Shown: positions 45,101-57,248 of the stretch, in pieces
Position numbering within the stretch: position 1 is the first letter of the stretch
Layout of the letters: every line of letters begins with the position of its first letter
Assembly: GCF_035222375.1 (NCBI RefSeq)
Contig: NC_085888.1
Span: 3,100,001-3,164,000, forward strand
Length of the DNA: 64,000 bases
Direction: 5' to 3'
DNA from: Podospora pseudocomata
Taxonomy: Eukaryota > Ascomycota > Sordariomycetes > Sordariales > Podosporaceae
Notes under the pieces: generated by a model
What the model was told of the DNA's origin: nothing
Databases searched by the model: none
Seen by the model: only the letters and a program-made list of their open reading frames with translations
Position numbers and translations under genes: made by a program

Positions 45101-47293
45101 AAGTAGCTGGTTGCATCTCATAGGTATTGTTCCATCCACCAAAAGGAAAGTGAAAAAAAAGTCTTCATGTGAAATTTGACCTCTGCGTCTCAGCAATAGG
45201 CTTTCCCCGTGGCCAACCACCGGGCACAAACGGCCGACTGGGCGACGCCTCCCGAGGTCAACCTGCCAGCTTCTGACACCGAGCTCTCTCCAGGCCAGTG
45301 TGCCGCATACACCGCCTCCTTTCTGTTGTATTTGACATGTTGAGGGTGTTGAGTATGGCTTCAACTCCCGAGGCGCATCTAGACCCCCAAATAACATCTT
45401 CCAAGTGCCGCATTTTCCTTGGTGTCGGTGTCTCTTCCAAGCAAATCAACAGCGCACGCCGTGATTGGACACCCGAAGGCAGATCCAAAAGGCAGGCCAG
45501 AGAAGCCAGGGTGAGCTCCTGTCCAACCAAATCGGTAGCTCCCAGCTTGCTTGACACCACCCACCACAAGCTGCCCCTCCAAGAGCTCTCGTAGCTGACA
45601 AGGAGTGGCTGTGACGGAGACGCCATCTCTTCTCGCGGCCAACTCCTGTGGGTGTAGGACAGGCCAGTCAAAGTCTTGGTCTAGACAGCTTACAACGCAA
45701 AGCTGTGCAATGCATGTCTCACGCAACGTTTTCTTGTGCTTCCCACCGGGACTGGCTACCGGGATGGTAGAGGGAAGGTGAGTCTTTCAGCATGGAACCA
45801 CACTGCGGTACGCCGTGACAAGCAGGAGGACGGGGTCTGAGGCGATAGTTCAGCTGGTGGAAATTTTTGATGCTTCGTGATCATGGTCTGTGAGGGGCAT
45901 CGACGGTCAGTTGGTGTTGAGGGTCTTGATGCAACATGACCACAACATTACGAATGCCCGATGGTAGCCATGCTTTGTATCACCTACCTCAGTCAGAAAC
46001 CGTTCTCCTGTGTAATTTAGATCGGCATCGAAATGCCATGTCGATGTCGTTGAACAAGTTGAAGCTTGTGATAGCAACAACAAGGGTTAATCCTAGGGGT
46101 AGGGTTACGCCAGGGTTTCTCGGCTCTCCGCCAGTTGACACTAAATCGTTAGCGGCAGGCCCCACCCCCACATTTCGCAAGCTGCCGTGGCTGCCTCACG
46201 ATCGACAGTCCATCGTGAATTTCATCATCCGGCATCAGCCACACCTCCCTCGCTGAGCTCAGTTCCCGATGCCGGTCATGCTCGCAATGCTTTCGGCATG
46301 CAACCGCCAAGAACGCACATCTGAGCAGCTCATTTCGCGGAGAAGACCATCTCGCAATGCCCTCCCCCACCCGATCGTTAGAGGCCTACGATAATACGAT
46401 GCGGTGGAGCTCTTGCGCAATTCAATCTCAGATGCTAGCGCCGGGCAATGACAGTTGACTCCCCTTTCCGCTCCTTGACATCTTGACATGTGCTCCACCA
46501 ACAACGACAACTACAACAACTGTTGTACCAACCTCCAACGATGACTGACTGAGTGACTGTCCCGCTCATCGACGGCCTTGACACTAACCAGCCTGCAAAC
46601 CCAAACACCATGTCCAATCCCCGCCCAAGCTTCTCAACATCGCTGATGCGTCGAGTTGCTTTTGGGGTCCAGACCTCCAAAAACCCAATCCCACCAGAGA
46701 CAACTCCCATTTTCGAGGCCCATTTTCGGGTCGCCCACGGAAGCCCGAAACACCACCGGCAACTTACCGAATAGAACTGCGGGGATGGCTTACACCCCCC
46801 TCGCTTCATCCCATTTGATTCTATGGGTGGTCTGTCCAGGTCTGGAGGGTCGCGCCGCGTTGCACCAGTCTTGAGGGGCAGGTCATCAAATGCCGATGAA
46901 TAGGCCTGGGGTGACGTTATACCAGAGCTGCTAGGGGCGTCCGTCTAACCTGCGCACAACACAGCTCGATGCTTACTTTTGGTCCGGTGATCCGATTTGA
47001 TCAACCACCGACTCACCCCGTCTATCAATGGAAGTCGTATCTGATCTCCTCGGCGTTCAAACAAACACAAGCCCGCAAGGGATGAGGCTGGGGTCTCGAA
47101 CGACGTGTATCTCAAACTACGGAGTACTGCACAGCAACGTTGACTGCGCAAGCGAAGCAGTCTCAGCCGCGCGTCTGTTCATCAGCCTCGTCGCAGTTTG
47201 ACTCTGACTTCTGCAACGTGCAAAGGCGAGGCGTCCCGTTTATTCCGTGTAGGTAGGTAGGTTATTTACACAAGCGCTCAGAGCACCTCTGCA

Positions 47294-47328
47294 ATGCCAT
47301 GCCATGCCATGCCATGCCATGTCATGCC
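47294..47328. repeat. (ATGCC)7 pentanucleotide repeat
   Basis: Six to seven tandem ATGCC units, the last partly changed to ATGTC, in the gene-poor stretch. Confidence 0.85.
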
Positions 47329-49859
47329 AGCGGCCGACCTGTCCTCTCGTTCTCTGTTGTAGTAATCCCCAAGCGCAAGCGCCGCCGCGGGCGGCTATTC
47401 TCATTCCGCGGCGGGACACCACCCCAGATCTCGTTGAGATCTGGTCCAGCCAATGACAATTTTTAGCACCTCAATTTTTTCTCTCCCGTCTGTCGCGGTT
47501 AGGAGAGCCAATAAGAAGCATGCACCCGGACGGCTGCAGCGGTTGTTTGAGCTTCCGACCGCTGTGATACCACATGTGAGCACTCTTCCAAGCGATGGGC
47601 ATAGCTGGCGGTGGCTTATTCGCGGGTAAAGAGCGGGACGGGGCGGGAAAGGCGTTTGTGTCGGCTGGGTTGGCCAATGAGGCGGTTGGATTGTTTACTT
47701 TTGTGTTACACTGATTTGGGGAGTTCAAGTCGAAGGAGTTGTTTGATGTTCTTCAGCTGCGGTGCGGGATTGGCGGTGGGGATGGATCATGGGACGTGGC
47801 ATGTTGGTGTAGTTTTTGGGAGGGCCAGAATAGCTCATTGAAAGCGAGATCTTGAGAGGTGGGTTTGAGATGGGATTAGGTGGCCAAGGAGCTGTACGCA
47901 TGGCCGTTGAGAGAGAGCGGGTGAAGCGGGTTCGGGGCTGGCATAACCACTTTTGCGCGGGTTGATGTTGGCGGTTACCTTACACAAGATCCACCCCATT
48001 TGTCCCATGGCCAGAGGGGAGGAGAGGAGCACGAGAGTTTGGCGCGGTGGTGTTGAGGCTCAGGAAAGCAAACAAGTGTGCAAACTCCTCGTACTGGGCT
48101 TGAGGTGTCGGCAGTCGACCAGAGAGGTTGGTTGATACTGGACAACAAAGAATCTCTAACCGTCGGGGCTCCAAGATCGGAAATAGCCCGTGGCTTTGCC
48201 TGCCTTTGCGCCTACATTTTTTGAAGTGCATAGATGTCGTGAACCATACTCTCCGCATGCTGCGTCGCTGCCAGTCAGATACTGCCGCATGCAGTACCAC
48301 TTTTCAGTCCTGCAACTTCACTAAGCCAGCGACTCCTCTTCCTTGGCCATGATGTTGGCTTTGGGCAAGGTGAACACCAACCTGGCTCACCAACCCCCGA
48401 AGTGCACCTGCAATGGGTGCAACTCCAGCGGCCGCTCGGTATACTCTGCATCATCTCGACCTCCATCCACCATATCACAAAAAAACCCGCCGACCACCCT
48501 CGCGTTCAACCCGGTGTTTCAAGATGCTATCACACCACGACCAGATGACCATCCCCAGCCTCCCTCCCCTCCAAAAGTGAGTAAACACCTACGCCGCCGC
48601 CGGAGCTATCCCTCCCACATCCGCCCATCGGTGAAGACGATTCCACGCCGCCTGAACGCATGCCAGTAATATGCGGCCCGAAGCTCGACCTCCTCGGTCC
48701 ACGAGGCCTTCCATGCTCACCGCTACTCATGACGCTCATGACTTTAACCTCGGACTTTCTTTGTCTGGTTGATGTGCTTTAACATACCCGCCGCAGAGGG
48801 GCATACTGATGGGGAGATGGGTTGCGGGATAAGCGGGTTAGGCGCGTCGGCGCCACATCAAAGCTGAACTGTGGTGGTGACTGGGGGACAGCGTTGATGA
48901 GTCTGGAATGTTGAGTGCTTCGGGTAGATATCTTGGCGGATTTGCACGATGGGGAAGGCCGCTGGTGGTGGTGGGGAGGTGGGTTGCCTCAGCACGAGAG
49001 AAATGTGAATATCAAAATGATAAACAAGCCCCAACAGGGGACATTAGGCAGCTCTGTGCCGCTTGGTTGCAGGTAAACAGCGCTGGCCTGGGTAATGAGG
49101 TCATCATGTTGGAGCTATCTCGAGGGCATGCAGCAACCGCCACGAGCAAAGCTCACAACGTGGAGCGTAGAAATGCTAGACGAGGGAAGCTCCGTCGTTT
49201 CCTATCCATCCCGAACAACAAGGCACAACTTCACCACCACCGACGACAGCACAACGTGTTTCGACAGAAGCAATGCTCTGCCTACTCAGGATTCATCGCC
49301 TACTCCATACACTAGCAGTGCTGCGACAAAGGGAAAAATGATCCCATCTGTACGTCCATCTCTGATGGAAACAACAATATGTCCAGGGATACTGCCTGCT
49401 TCTCCTCCCCTTGGTATCCTCTTCCATGGTGCTCTTATACTTTTTGATTCATACAAAAATCCATCACAGCCTCTCTAATCACTCCATGCCTCTCCACCAA
49501 CCAGAAACACGTGCTAATGCGCAACCCATATCATTCCGTAATCTCCTTGGGACCGCAATCTCCTCCAAACGCCGTCTAAAGCCAGACAATATGAATTCCT
49601 CAAGTATACTATCCGTATGATCGACAGGTATCCTGAAAGCAGACGTCAAAGTATGCCTCGGGATCAACAAGTTATGTTGTGCACAGAAACGGTCGGGGTG
49701 TGAGGCTGACTCCAACTAGTCCCTCCATCATGCTCTTTACATGTGATAATGAGACCGCTGAACGCCACGAGCAGTGATGTTGTCGCCGGGGGCAGTGTGG
49801 GGACCAACACGGGGACAACGAAGGGTACTATTGCCCTGCAAGGTCATTGGATGGTGTTC

Positions 49860-50934
49860 CTAGCGGTATCCAGCACTCTGGCGGGGAAAGTCCTCGAAAT
49901 AGGGGTGGTTGCAGGCTTGCTTGGCAGAGATGCGACCAGCGGGATCGTACACCAGCATCATTTCCAAAAGGTCAAGACCTGTGTCGTCGAGGTTGTCGCA
50001 CAGGGGCTTGCTGTAATCGCGAACCCACTTGGGGAAAGAGGCCTTAAAGTCGGGATACGAGGTCACGCCGGGCCAAACATCTTCGGTGGGGGTACCGAGC
50101 AAGCTAGGATAGTCAGTCAGTCAAGTTTCTCTTCTGTTGCTCAGCAGCATAACTTACCGGAAGATCTTGAAGATCTCGTCAATCTCCGAATCACCAGGGA
50201 ACAAAGGCTTGCGCGTGCACATCTCGGCAAAGATGCAGCCTACCGACCACATGTCGACACCAGTGGAATACTGGCGGCCACCAAGCAAAATTTCCGGAGC
50301 GCGGTACCAAAGAGTGACAACCTCGTGGGTGTAGGTGCGCAGAGGAACACCAAAGGCGCGGGCCAGACCGAAATCAGCAAGCTTCAGGTTACCGTCGCGG
50401 TCAATCAACAAGTTCTGCGGCTTGAGATCGCGGTGCAAGATGCGGTGACTGTGGCAGTAACGAACACCCTCGCACAACTGGCTCATGAACTTCTTGATGA
50501 TCGAATCGCCCAATCCCAAACGGTGGAGCTCAGCACTTGTGCCCTCGGGCAGAGCCTTCCCCTTGCCTCCATCACTAGTGGGCAGCGACTCCATGTACTT
50601 CTTCAAGTCGAGATCGAGGAACTCAAAAACGAGGTAGAGCTTGTGGCCGTCGGCGTGCACAATGTTGAACAGGCGCACAATGTTGGGGTCGCGCATCTCC
50701 TTGAGCAGCGAGATCTCGCGGATGGCGGTCGACGGGACACCCTCATCTTCGGCTTCGAGACGGATCTTCTTCAGGGCCACTATGCGCCCGCCGTTGTTCA
50801 GGTCACGAGCCTTGTAGACGACACCGTATGTTCCTGTGTGTCAGATGGGTGTTAGTTGAAGAGACAGCAATCAAGGGAGATGCCGACCACAACATACCCT
50901 CGCCAATCTTTTCCAGTTTCTGGTAGTTGTCCAT
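49860..50934 (-). CDS. cdc2: Cyclin-dependent kinase 1 (Cdc2/Cdc28)
   Basis: Three exons (50934-50898, 50833-50158, 50103-49860) with introns of 64 and 54 nt give 318 residues; both joins preserve frame ([19 protein letters not shown]). Diagnostic motifs: glycine loop GEGTYG (11-16) with inhibitory Thr14/Tyr15, the cyclin-binding helix PSTAIRE (46-52), catalytic loop HRDLKPQN (146-153), DFG (166-168) and activation-loop Thr181 in [16 protein letters not shown]. An insert between ~98 and 120 ([10 protein letters not shown]...) is typical of filamentous fungal CDK1. This is the essential mitotic kinase controlling G1/S and G2/M in the nucleus. The first exon of 37 nt is short but conserved in position. 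Divergent from the AlkB-family gene. Confidence 0.97.
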
Positions 50935-51756
50935 GGTGGTTAGAAATCGTTCCTTTTTCCGGTGTTATGAGGTGTTCTCCTTTCTTCTTGTTCAAAACTG
51001 GTCGGGTATCGGCGGCCAAGCGGAGGCTCAAATCGAATACAAAGTGGGGGAAGTGGTCGCTTTCGTGGTGGTGGTGGTGGTGGTGGTGCAACGGCTGAGA
51101 ACGAGGGGCAGAGACAATGTCGAAGTCAAAGTCAAAGTCGAAAGTCGAGAAAATGAAAGGGACCGTTGGAGGGGTGGGAGAAGGCGTCAGAAGTCCTGAG
51201 CCATCGAAGGGCTAACTTACTTGGTCGTGGGTCGTGGGTTGTCGATGTCGATGTTGAGCGGTGGTGGTGGTGGTGGTGTTGGTGGTGCTGGGCGTTGTTG
51301 GTTTTCTCCAAATTTCAAAGTTGATCAACAAGCTGGGAGTGGCAGCCGTGGAAACGGGAGCTCGGCGACGCGCCCAAACAAAAGATCGCGTCGAGGCTTG
51401 TCGCACAGCGAGTGGCCCGGCCCTGCGTGGCGCAAAGGGATCCACTTTTTAACCACTCCCAGCAAGCTTCTGTGCCCTGCAGGTCTGGCCACCCGCTGGG
51501 AAGAGGGGCACAAAGACCCCGCGCCGAATATTTTTGATAGGAGTCAGCTATCGATCGGGAAAAGAACAAGAGGTACTGTATTTTTGTGCAACATGCACGA
51601 CCACGGGCAACAGAAAACAGTCTGGAATATCTGAGTCTTGAGTCTTAGTCATCGACAGGCAGACCGTTGACTGCGACCATCTCCTGCGGCAAAAGCTTAT
51701 CCCACACCAAGTTTAAGAGCTTGCATATAAGCTCCATTCCATTCACATCGTTGACA
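50935..51756. promoter_or_regulatory. Divergent promoter region of cdc2 and the AlkB-family gene
   Basis: About 820 bp between the start codons. GGT/CCA-type trinucleotide runs (about 51066-51087 and 51259-51290) lie on the cdc2 side, probably in its 5' leader; on the coding strand they read CAC/ACC repeats. No other element is certain. Confidence 0.5.
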
Positions 51757-52882
51757 ATGACGGTGGACATCAAAGAGCTCGATGCTCATGAGCAGCCTTC
51801 AGATCAGCTAAGGGCAAAATGGAAGGCCTTTTCCAGAACAGAACAAAAGGATGTTCTAGAGGGAAATGATATCGACGATCTTCTATCGCCAGAAAAGGCT
51901 GCCGAGTTTGTCATTGCAAGCACCATCTCTGCAGAGACCTTGAATCAGTCCTTCAAGCACGTCTGCCCACCTGGCAGTCCCGAGATCACAGTGGATAAGG
52001 ATGTGCCAGTATATTATCACCCCCTCTTGCCAGGTGCGTCGACAGTTCTGACATGTGCTGATGATACCTGACTAACCACCACCCGCAGGTCTTCTCATTC
52101 TGCCCTCTCTCGTCCCCCCCGAAGTCCAAAAGATCCTCCTGCGGAAAATGGTACATCGAGACCTCAGCCACCCTACCCATCAGACCAACCTCCATCTCCA
52201 TTATGAGCTTCCATACCCCGATCAAGGGTCAGAAGGCCCCGAGCACAAACATGCCTCGTTCTTTACTCTGCCCCAAGACTCTCCCACTACCTTTACGCCA
52301 AAAGATCCCTCAGTACACAAGCCCCTGACCATCAAACAAGTCCTCCAGCGAAGACTGTCTTGGGTGACCCTCGGCGGTCAGTATGATTGGACCAACAGAA
52401 TCTACCCCGGCGAGCTGCCTCCTCAGTTCCCACCTGATATTGCCGGATTTCTGGAGACACTGTTCCCGGAGACTCTTGCCCAGGCAGCCATTGTCAACTT
52501 TTACACACCAGGAGACACAATGATGATGCACAGGGATGTATCAGAGGAGACTGACAAAGGGTTGATCTCTCTCAGCTTTGGGTGTGACTCCCTCTTCATG
52601 ATCGCGCCCAACGATGTCGGGAAGATGAGCGACGAGGAGAAAAACGCTGCAGGCTTTAGAGATGGACAAAAAGAGTATCTGCTGCTGAGACTGAGATCGG
52701 GAGATGCCATCTACATGACCAAGGACTCGAGGTTTGCGTGGCATGGTGTACCCAAGGTTCTGAAGGGGACATGCCCAGACTATTTGGAGGACTGGCCGGC
52801 AGAAGATGGAAAGTACGAAGAGTGGAGGGGGTGGATGAGGAACAAGCGGATCAACCTCAATGTGAGGCAGATGCGGGATTAA
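51757..52882 (+). CDS. AlkB-family 2-oxoglutarate/Fe(II) dioxygenase (ALKBH1-like)
   Basis: Two exons (51757-52033, 52089-52882) joined over a 55-nt intron containing CTGACTAACC give 356 residues. The catalytic set is visible: His240 and Asp242 in MMHRDVSE, His311 in FAWHGVPK, and the 2-oxoglutarate-binding arginine motif near 346-352 (RINLNVR). A substrate-lid region GGQYDWTNRIYP and NFYTPGDTM precede the HxD motif, as in AlkB proteins. These enzymes remove methyl groups from nucleic acid bases by oxidation; ALKBH1-like fungal members may act on DNA or tRNA, in nucleus or mitochondria. The substrate is not evident from sequence. The N-terminal ~80 residues are a less conserved helical extension. 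The start is the first ATG in frame and gives the expected length. Confidence 0.88.
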
Positions 52883-53631
52883 CTGTTGAGCTCATCAACA
52901 GGACATTTGGTTATACAATTTGAGGTGTTTGCCAACAGAACCCGATTAATTGATGACTACTCCTCGGCTTGATAACAAGATCACTTGAGTGTCTGAGTTG
53001 CTCCGGTATCTTTGACTCCATCGAAACCAGCTGCACAATAGGTATTCGGGGAAATTGATGCACCGCGTTCGGCCACTTTTCCTGTGGCGCTGGTGTAGGA
53101 CCGACCAACGCACGACGTTGACCACCAACACACACTTACCACCAGACCTTGGACGTACCTGCTTTGGCCAACGTTGCAGCCGGCCATCACATGACAATGT
53201 CGAAGACAGTGGAGATGTCTCGGGTTTGCCTCTGGGTCTGAGACGAATAGAAAAGGTTAATTGTCCCGAGTGGTACCAACGTTGCGGTTTGCGGATCCTG
53301 CCTTCGGAGCGCGCCACGAGGCGAGAGGTATGATGGAATGTGAAGGCGCGCCGTTGGGTCGGAGGTTGGAAGCCGTGATATAAGGTTTCGGACTCACTTC
53401 TGTTGACATTTTCCAGCCGATTGACCCTTCATCTCATACCGCACGGCAAGTCCATCCCCATTCCTCCGTCTTGTGGCAATCTCAGGAACACGCAAGTCAT
53501 ACGCCGAATTGCGAACGCAAAAGCCAGCACAACGGCGGAGACCCCAAACTTAAATCTCACCGCCGGCAACCGGCTCCCGGACATCTCTCACTTTGATCCT
53601 CTTGCAACTGTCACCTTAACCCACCGCAACA
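52883..53631. other. Intergenic
   Basis: About 750 bp between two genes on the same strand; no element recognised. Confidence 0.5.
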
Positions 53632-54246
53632 ATGTGCCAACTCCAACACTACAAGCAGATCCGCTGCGGCCGCCCCCTCCCCGGGCTCCCCACCCCACCT
53701 CTCTCCAAATCCCGCCGCACCAGCGCCGAGTTTCCTCTCTCACAACCTCCCCTTATTGACAGCTCAGAGCCCCCCAAGATCTGCCTCGCAACCCTCACCC
53801 CCCCACCAACCCTCATCAAGTGCGACTGGGCCAACCTCCAGACAACGCCCCACTTCAACATCTGCTGGGAGCCCACCCCCGTCCCCGGCGGCGCAATCGA
53901 AGCACCCGATGAGATCAAGGAGCACGCTAGGGACAAGTGCCGGAGCTGTCACTACACTGCTGTGCCTACCAGGTTGAGCTTGGATGAGATGAAACGGGGG
54001 CTCTCGTGTAAGATTCCCAAGAGGGATGAGTTGAAAAGGTCAAAGAGTGGGATGGGGAGGTTGATGGAGCGGGTGAGGAGTCATAGTTATCATCATCATG
54101 GGAAGGAGAAGGAGAAGGAGAAGGAGAAAGAGAAGGAGAAGGAGAAGGAGGGGGGGAAGGGTAAGGAGAATGATAAAGGGAAGGCGAACAGGGGGGGAGA
54201 TGGGGAGTTGGAGGGGTTTTTGGAGGTTAATGCTGGGAGGTGGTGA
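53632..54246 (+). CDS. Small basic protein with Lys-Glu repeat, unknown function
   Basis: Single exon, 204 residues. It opens with MCQLQHYKQIRCGRPLPG, has Cys residues spaced through the first two thirds (including CRSCHYTAVP), then a basic region and a YHHHGKEKEKEKEKE stretch encoded by near-perfect AAGGAG repeats (about 54100-54155). The end (GFLEVNAGRW) is less biased. I do not recognise the family. Cys pairs could bind a metal, but the spacing is not a standard finger. Its start resembles that of other short fungal proteins beginning with a Cys-rich HYK-type motif. The coding sequence has normal GC-rich third positions, supporting a real gene. Confidence 0.55.
   Translation: MCQLQHYKQIRCGRPLPGLPTPPLSKSRRTSAEFPLSQPPLIDSSEPPKICLATLTPPPTLIKCDWANLQTTPHFNICWEPTPVPGGAIEAPDEIKEHARDKCRSCHYTAVPTRLSLDEMKRGLSCKIPKRDELKRSKSGMGRLMERVRSHSYHHHGKEKEKEKEKEKEKEKEGGKGKENDKGKANRGGDGELEGFLEVNAGRW
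54100..54155 (+). repeat. (AAGGAG)n hexanucleotide repeat within the coding sequence
   Basis: About nine AAGGAG-type units encode alternating Lys-Glu; one unit is changed to AAAGAG. Length variation here would change protein length without a frame shift. Confidence 0.85.
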
Positions 54247-55267
54247 GGGAGGTGGTGAAGGAACGAGCAGGAAGATCGTGGGGTTGTAATGGTAATGTAC
54301 AATTATGTGTACAAAGGTGACAGTACGCTAAATAGAAGGCCAGTTCGATCGTTATTAGTGTCTGTCTTTCACATACGAGTATTTTCGGCGTCAGCTTAGG
54401 TCATCCAACCGTCACCCCCCATGAATTTCAAGAGTCTCTCCAGGCCATTTCATCGCTTAAATGGGGCTTAAAGAACCAAACCTTGCAGATTTATTTAATC
54501 CATATCCACCTCTAAGTGAGCATCAGACTTATGGAATGGCGGATACATGGAAACCAGCTCCCCAAGTACAGCACACTTGTTTTTATGTATGTTGGGTGGG
54601 GTACCGCAATCCGACAACAGTTCGACAGGACAGGCCTGGTTGAGGAAGATGTAATGTCAACTGGGGAGCTCAGGCTCTTGCTCTCCAACGGCCCACTTGC
54701 AAATGGTGGTGAATGGCAACCTCGACCAAAAAGACGAGTCCAGATGCTATCACGGCCAAAAGTCACAAAACCGCAAACGAAATCTTAACCAAAAAGTTCA
54801 AAACACCAAAATTCGAGATCACGACCGAGTTGCAAGGTTCGACATTTTTAGGCTTTGCAACACCCCCAAGCCCCGATCTCTCAAGGTTCAACAGAGAGAA
54901 TCATACTTTCAGCCACAGTTATCCTCATATGTCAAGAGCACATCATATTTTCTCTGACCAAATTCACTTGCACCAAATTCTTCACGAACTCACTACCTTA
55001 CTTTAAAGGCATCACAGGTTAAAAGGTTCAACATTATTAATACTCCTTTTCGAATCCAACACTCGCATCATCCGCTAACGCACCGCCTGACCCAGCTTGC
55101 TCACCACCTCCCCGCGCGAACCTCCACCACCTCACGATAACACCTGCCCGCGCGCGGCTATAACTAAATCCCATCTGCCCCCTCGCGTGAACTACATTTT
55201 GCTTTCAGGCACTACCAACTCGCGTTCACAAGCGCAAACAAAAAGGGAAAAAAAAAGGAAAAAAGAA
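54247..55267. other. Intergenic
   Basis: About 1 kb. Short frames only; the right end should contain the promoter of the next gene and ends in an A-rich run before its ATG. Confidence 0.5.
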
Positions 55268-55639
55268 ATGCCCTGCACCCGCCTCTTCCACCTCCCCTAC
55301 CTCTGCCCAGCCTGCAACAAAAGACCAGGTCCAGATCCCGACCCGGACTACAACTGGGACACCGAGTCACCTTTCCAGCCTTATGTGGGATGTTGCCGGA
55401 GGATCATGACTGGGGATTGCGCGTGTGTATTTGATAAATGGGGGCCGGTGATGGTTACCAGTGTGGAGGTTGAGGAAAGGGATAGGAGGGTTTGTGGGGA
55501 GTGTGAGGAGGCGGGAAGGAAGAGGACGGAGGTTTTGAGGGGGAGTGATTGTCAGTTGGGGAAGGGGAGGGGGGCGTTGGCGGGGAGGGATCCTGTGAGT
55601 GGGAGGGCGTTTTGGGATGTGGTTGCTGATTACAAATGA
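55268..55639 (+). CDS. Small Cys-rich protein, unknown function
   Basis: Single exon, 123 residues, starting MPCTRLFHLPYLCPACNKRPG. Ten cysteines are visible, in pairs or short spacings (CPAC, GCC, CAC, CGEC), suggesting metal binding or disulfides. There is no signal peptide, so intracellular metal binding is more likely than secretion. A run of Asp/Pro (DPDPDYNWD) separates the first pair from the rest. The gene resembles its neighbour at 53632 only in size and Cys content, so I do not claim paralogy. Family not recognised. Confidence 0.5.
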   Translation: MPCTRLFHLPYLCPACNKRPGPDPDPDYNWDTESPFQPYVGCCRRIMTGDCACVFDKWGPVMVTSVEVEERDRRVCGECEEAGRKRTEVLRGSDCQLGKGRGALAGRDPVSGRAFWDVVADYK

Positions 55640-56971
55640 GGAGAGGACCGGGGAGGGGAAGGGATGGGGGGAATGGTAGGGGGGAAGGGAGAGGCGATGG
55701 GGTTGTCTAAGCAGGGCTGGGGAGGCGATTGCGAGGAGGGAGGGGTGGGGGGTTGGTGGGTGTTGGACATTGTGATGGCCACCTACCTAGAGAGTTGATT
55801 AAGAGCGGTTTGAGGGTAAGGATGATGGCTTGGGTGCAGTCGATATGTCAGGTCATTTATTCACACACTAACGTCGGTTGAACTATTGCACCCAGGGTTC
55901 GTCGCTATCGGTTTTGAACTGGAATTTCGATATTAAATGCTAGGTTCCATACACCTCGAACTCTGGAAATGTCCAACTATCCTTTGCCTGTCGTGCCTAT
56001 CCTTCTCCATGATTCTCCGCTTTTTTGGTGGTACTGGGAAATAACCCCCTTACGAGATTGGTGTTAGCCGTCCGAAGTAGGGGTCGCGGGCGGAGTCTCC
56101 GGTTCAGGAGGGGATGTGGGAGGACGGCTGCCAGTCATGCTGGTAGTGGTGACCAAGGTGGTTTGATAAACGGCGCACAAAAGCTTTTATCGTCTGAGCC
56201 GAGCTATACATAAGACCTGGGTCAGCTGTGTTTGACTTCATGACGAGGTTATGAAATCACACACCCTTTGCTGTTTATGAATCGGTAGTTGAAGCTGTAT
56301 CCGTTGCTGATGATGGGTAAAGGAAGGTGTCTCTCTTTGCAAGGTAGCGGTGCTCTTATACATGGATGGGACATCGTCGGGGCAGAGAATCCGAACCTGA
56401 TATTGGCAGCCCCGTCAGTCGCACAAGGCGGACAAAAGGTATCCTATCATGGCGTTGGTCAGGAGGGTTATAAGGTGATGTTTCATAAGGGGAGATGGAA
56501 ATAGAGGAAGGCCAGAAGGGTAGGTGGGTGAGAGAACGGCGTTGTTTGGTAGGTTTGACGTGGATGAGGCTCCGAGTCTGTAGCAGTTGATCCTCATCTG
56601 AAAAGACTGATCACCTCACTCAAGCCAGAGCAGTGACAACCCTCCACGTCAGTTGCACACTGAGCGTTTGCTCAAGGCAAGCCGATAGATACATGAGGCC
56701 CGGGTTTCAGCTCTGGTTCTCAGAGAAAACCTCATGCTCTCATCCATCTTCAAGCATTTTCCCACACCTACACTACGATATTTTGTTGGCTAAAGATGTG
56801 CAGTTGGTATAAGCACAAGTCAAGAAACTGGGAAAGCAAAGCATAACCCAAATCACAACACCTGCCACTGGCAGAACCCACATTCGTGCCCCACCATGTC
56901 CACTCATTCCACTCATCTCTTAAGCCCATTGACGCCACACTGGAAATAACCTCACATCACATGAGAAAACA
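55640..56971. other. Intergenic
   Basis: About 1.3 kb, G-rich at the left. No gene, RNA or repeat recognised before the tRNA. Confidence 0.5.
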
Positions 56972-57064
56972 GCCTGCTTGGCGCAGTGGTAACGCGTTCC
57001 ACTTGTATGGCTGTTGCAGCCTCAGTCAATGGAAAGATCATTGGTTCGATTCCAGTAGTGGGCA
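56972..57064 (+). tRNA. tRNA-Thr(TGT) with a 21-nt intron
   Basis: The 7-bp acceptor GCCTGCT/AGTGGGC has two G-T pairs. The A box is TTGGCGCAGTGG. The anticodon stem TTCCA/TGGAA encloses CTTGTA-A once a 21-nt intron (57008-57028) after position 37 is removed, giving anticodon TGT. T arm ATTGG/CCAGT with loop TTCGATT; discriminator A. The intron position is the universal one for nuclear tRNAs. Confidence 0.9.
57008..57028 (+). other. tRNA-Thr intron
   Basis: Twenty-one bases between nucleotides 37 and 38 of the tRNA; they contain a GGCTG...CAGCC self-pairing that would extend the anticodon arm for splicing endonuclease. Confidence 0.75.
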
Positions 57065-57248
57065 TTGAAGTGTTCTATCTTGTGGGCCATCATTACTTTT
57101 TTACTTTGCATAAGTACTTTTTGGATTCGGTTCCTCTTTTGCCATTAATGATCTTCTACATCGCTCTTTCCATACTCCAGATCACGGACTGAGCCCTGGC
57201 TTCGATTACGCATGATTACTTACCTACCTCCAAGCTCCTGAAGCCAAG

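Larger units (their letters stand above)
40744..49859. other. 9.1 kb without a convincing gene
   Basis: Upstream of the cyclin, up to the end of cdc2, I find only motif-free frames of up to about 190 codons on both strands. No splice-joinable family, tRNA, rRNA, transposon end or LTR is recognised. Simple repeats occur: (GTCT)n at 42161-42186 and (ATGCC)n at 47294-47328. The left part should contain the cyclin promoter. Undetected small genes or non-coding RNAs are possible. Confidence 0.5.

Noticed and set aside
49743-50855. Plus-strand open frame of 370 codons
   Set aside because: It is the antisense shadow of the cdc2 exons; the minus strand carries all kinase motifs.
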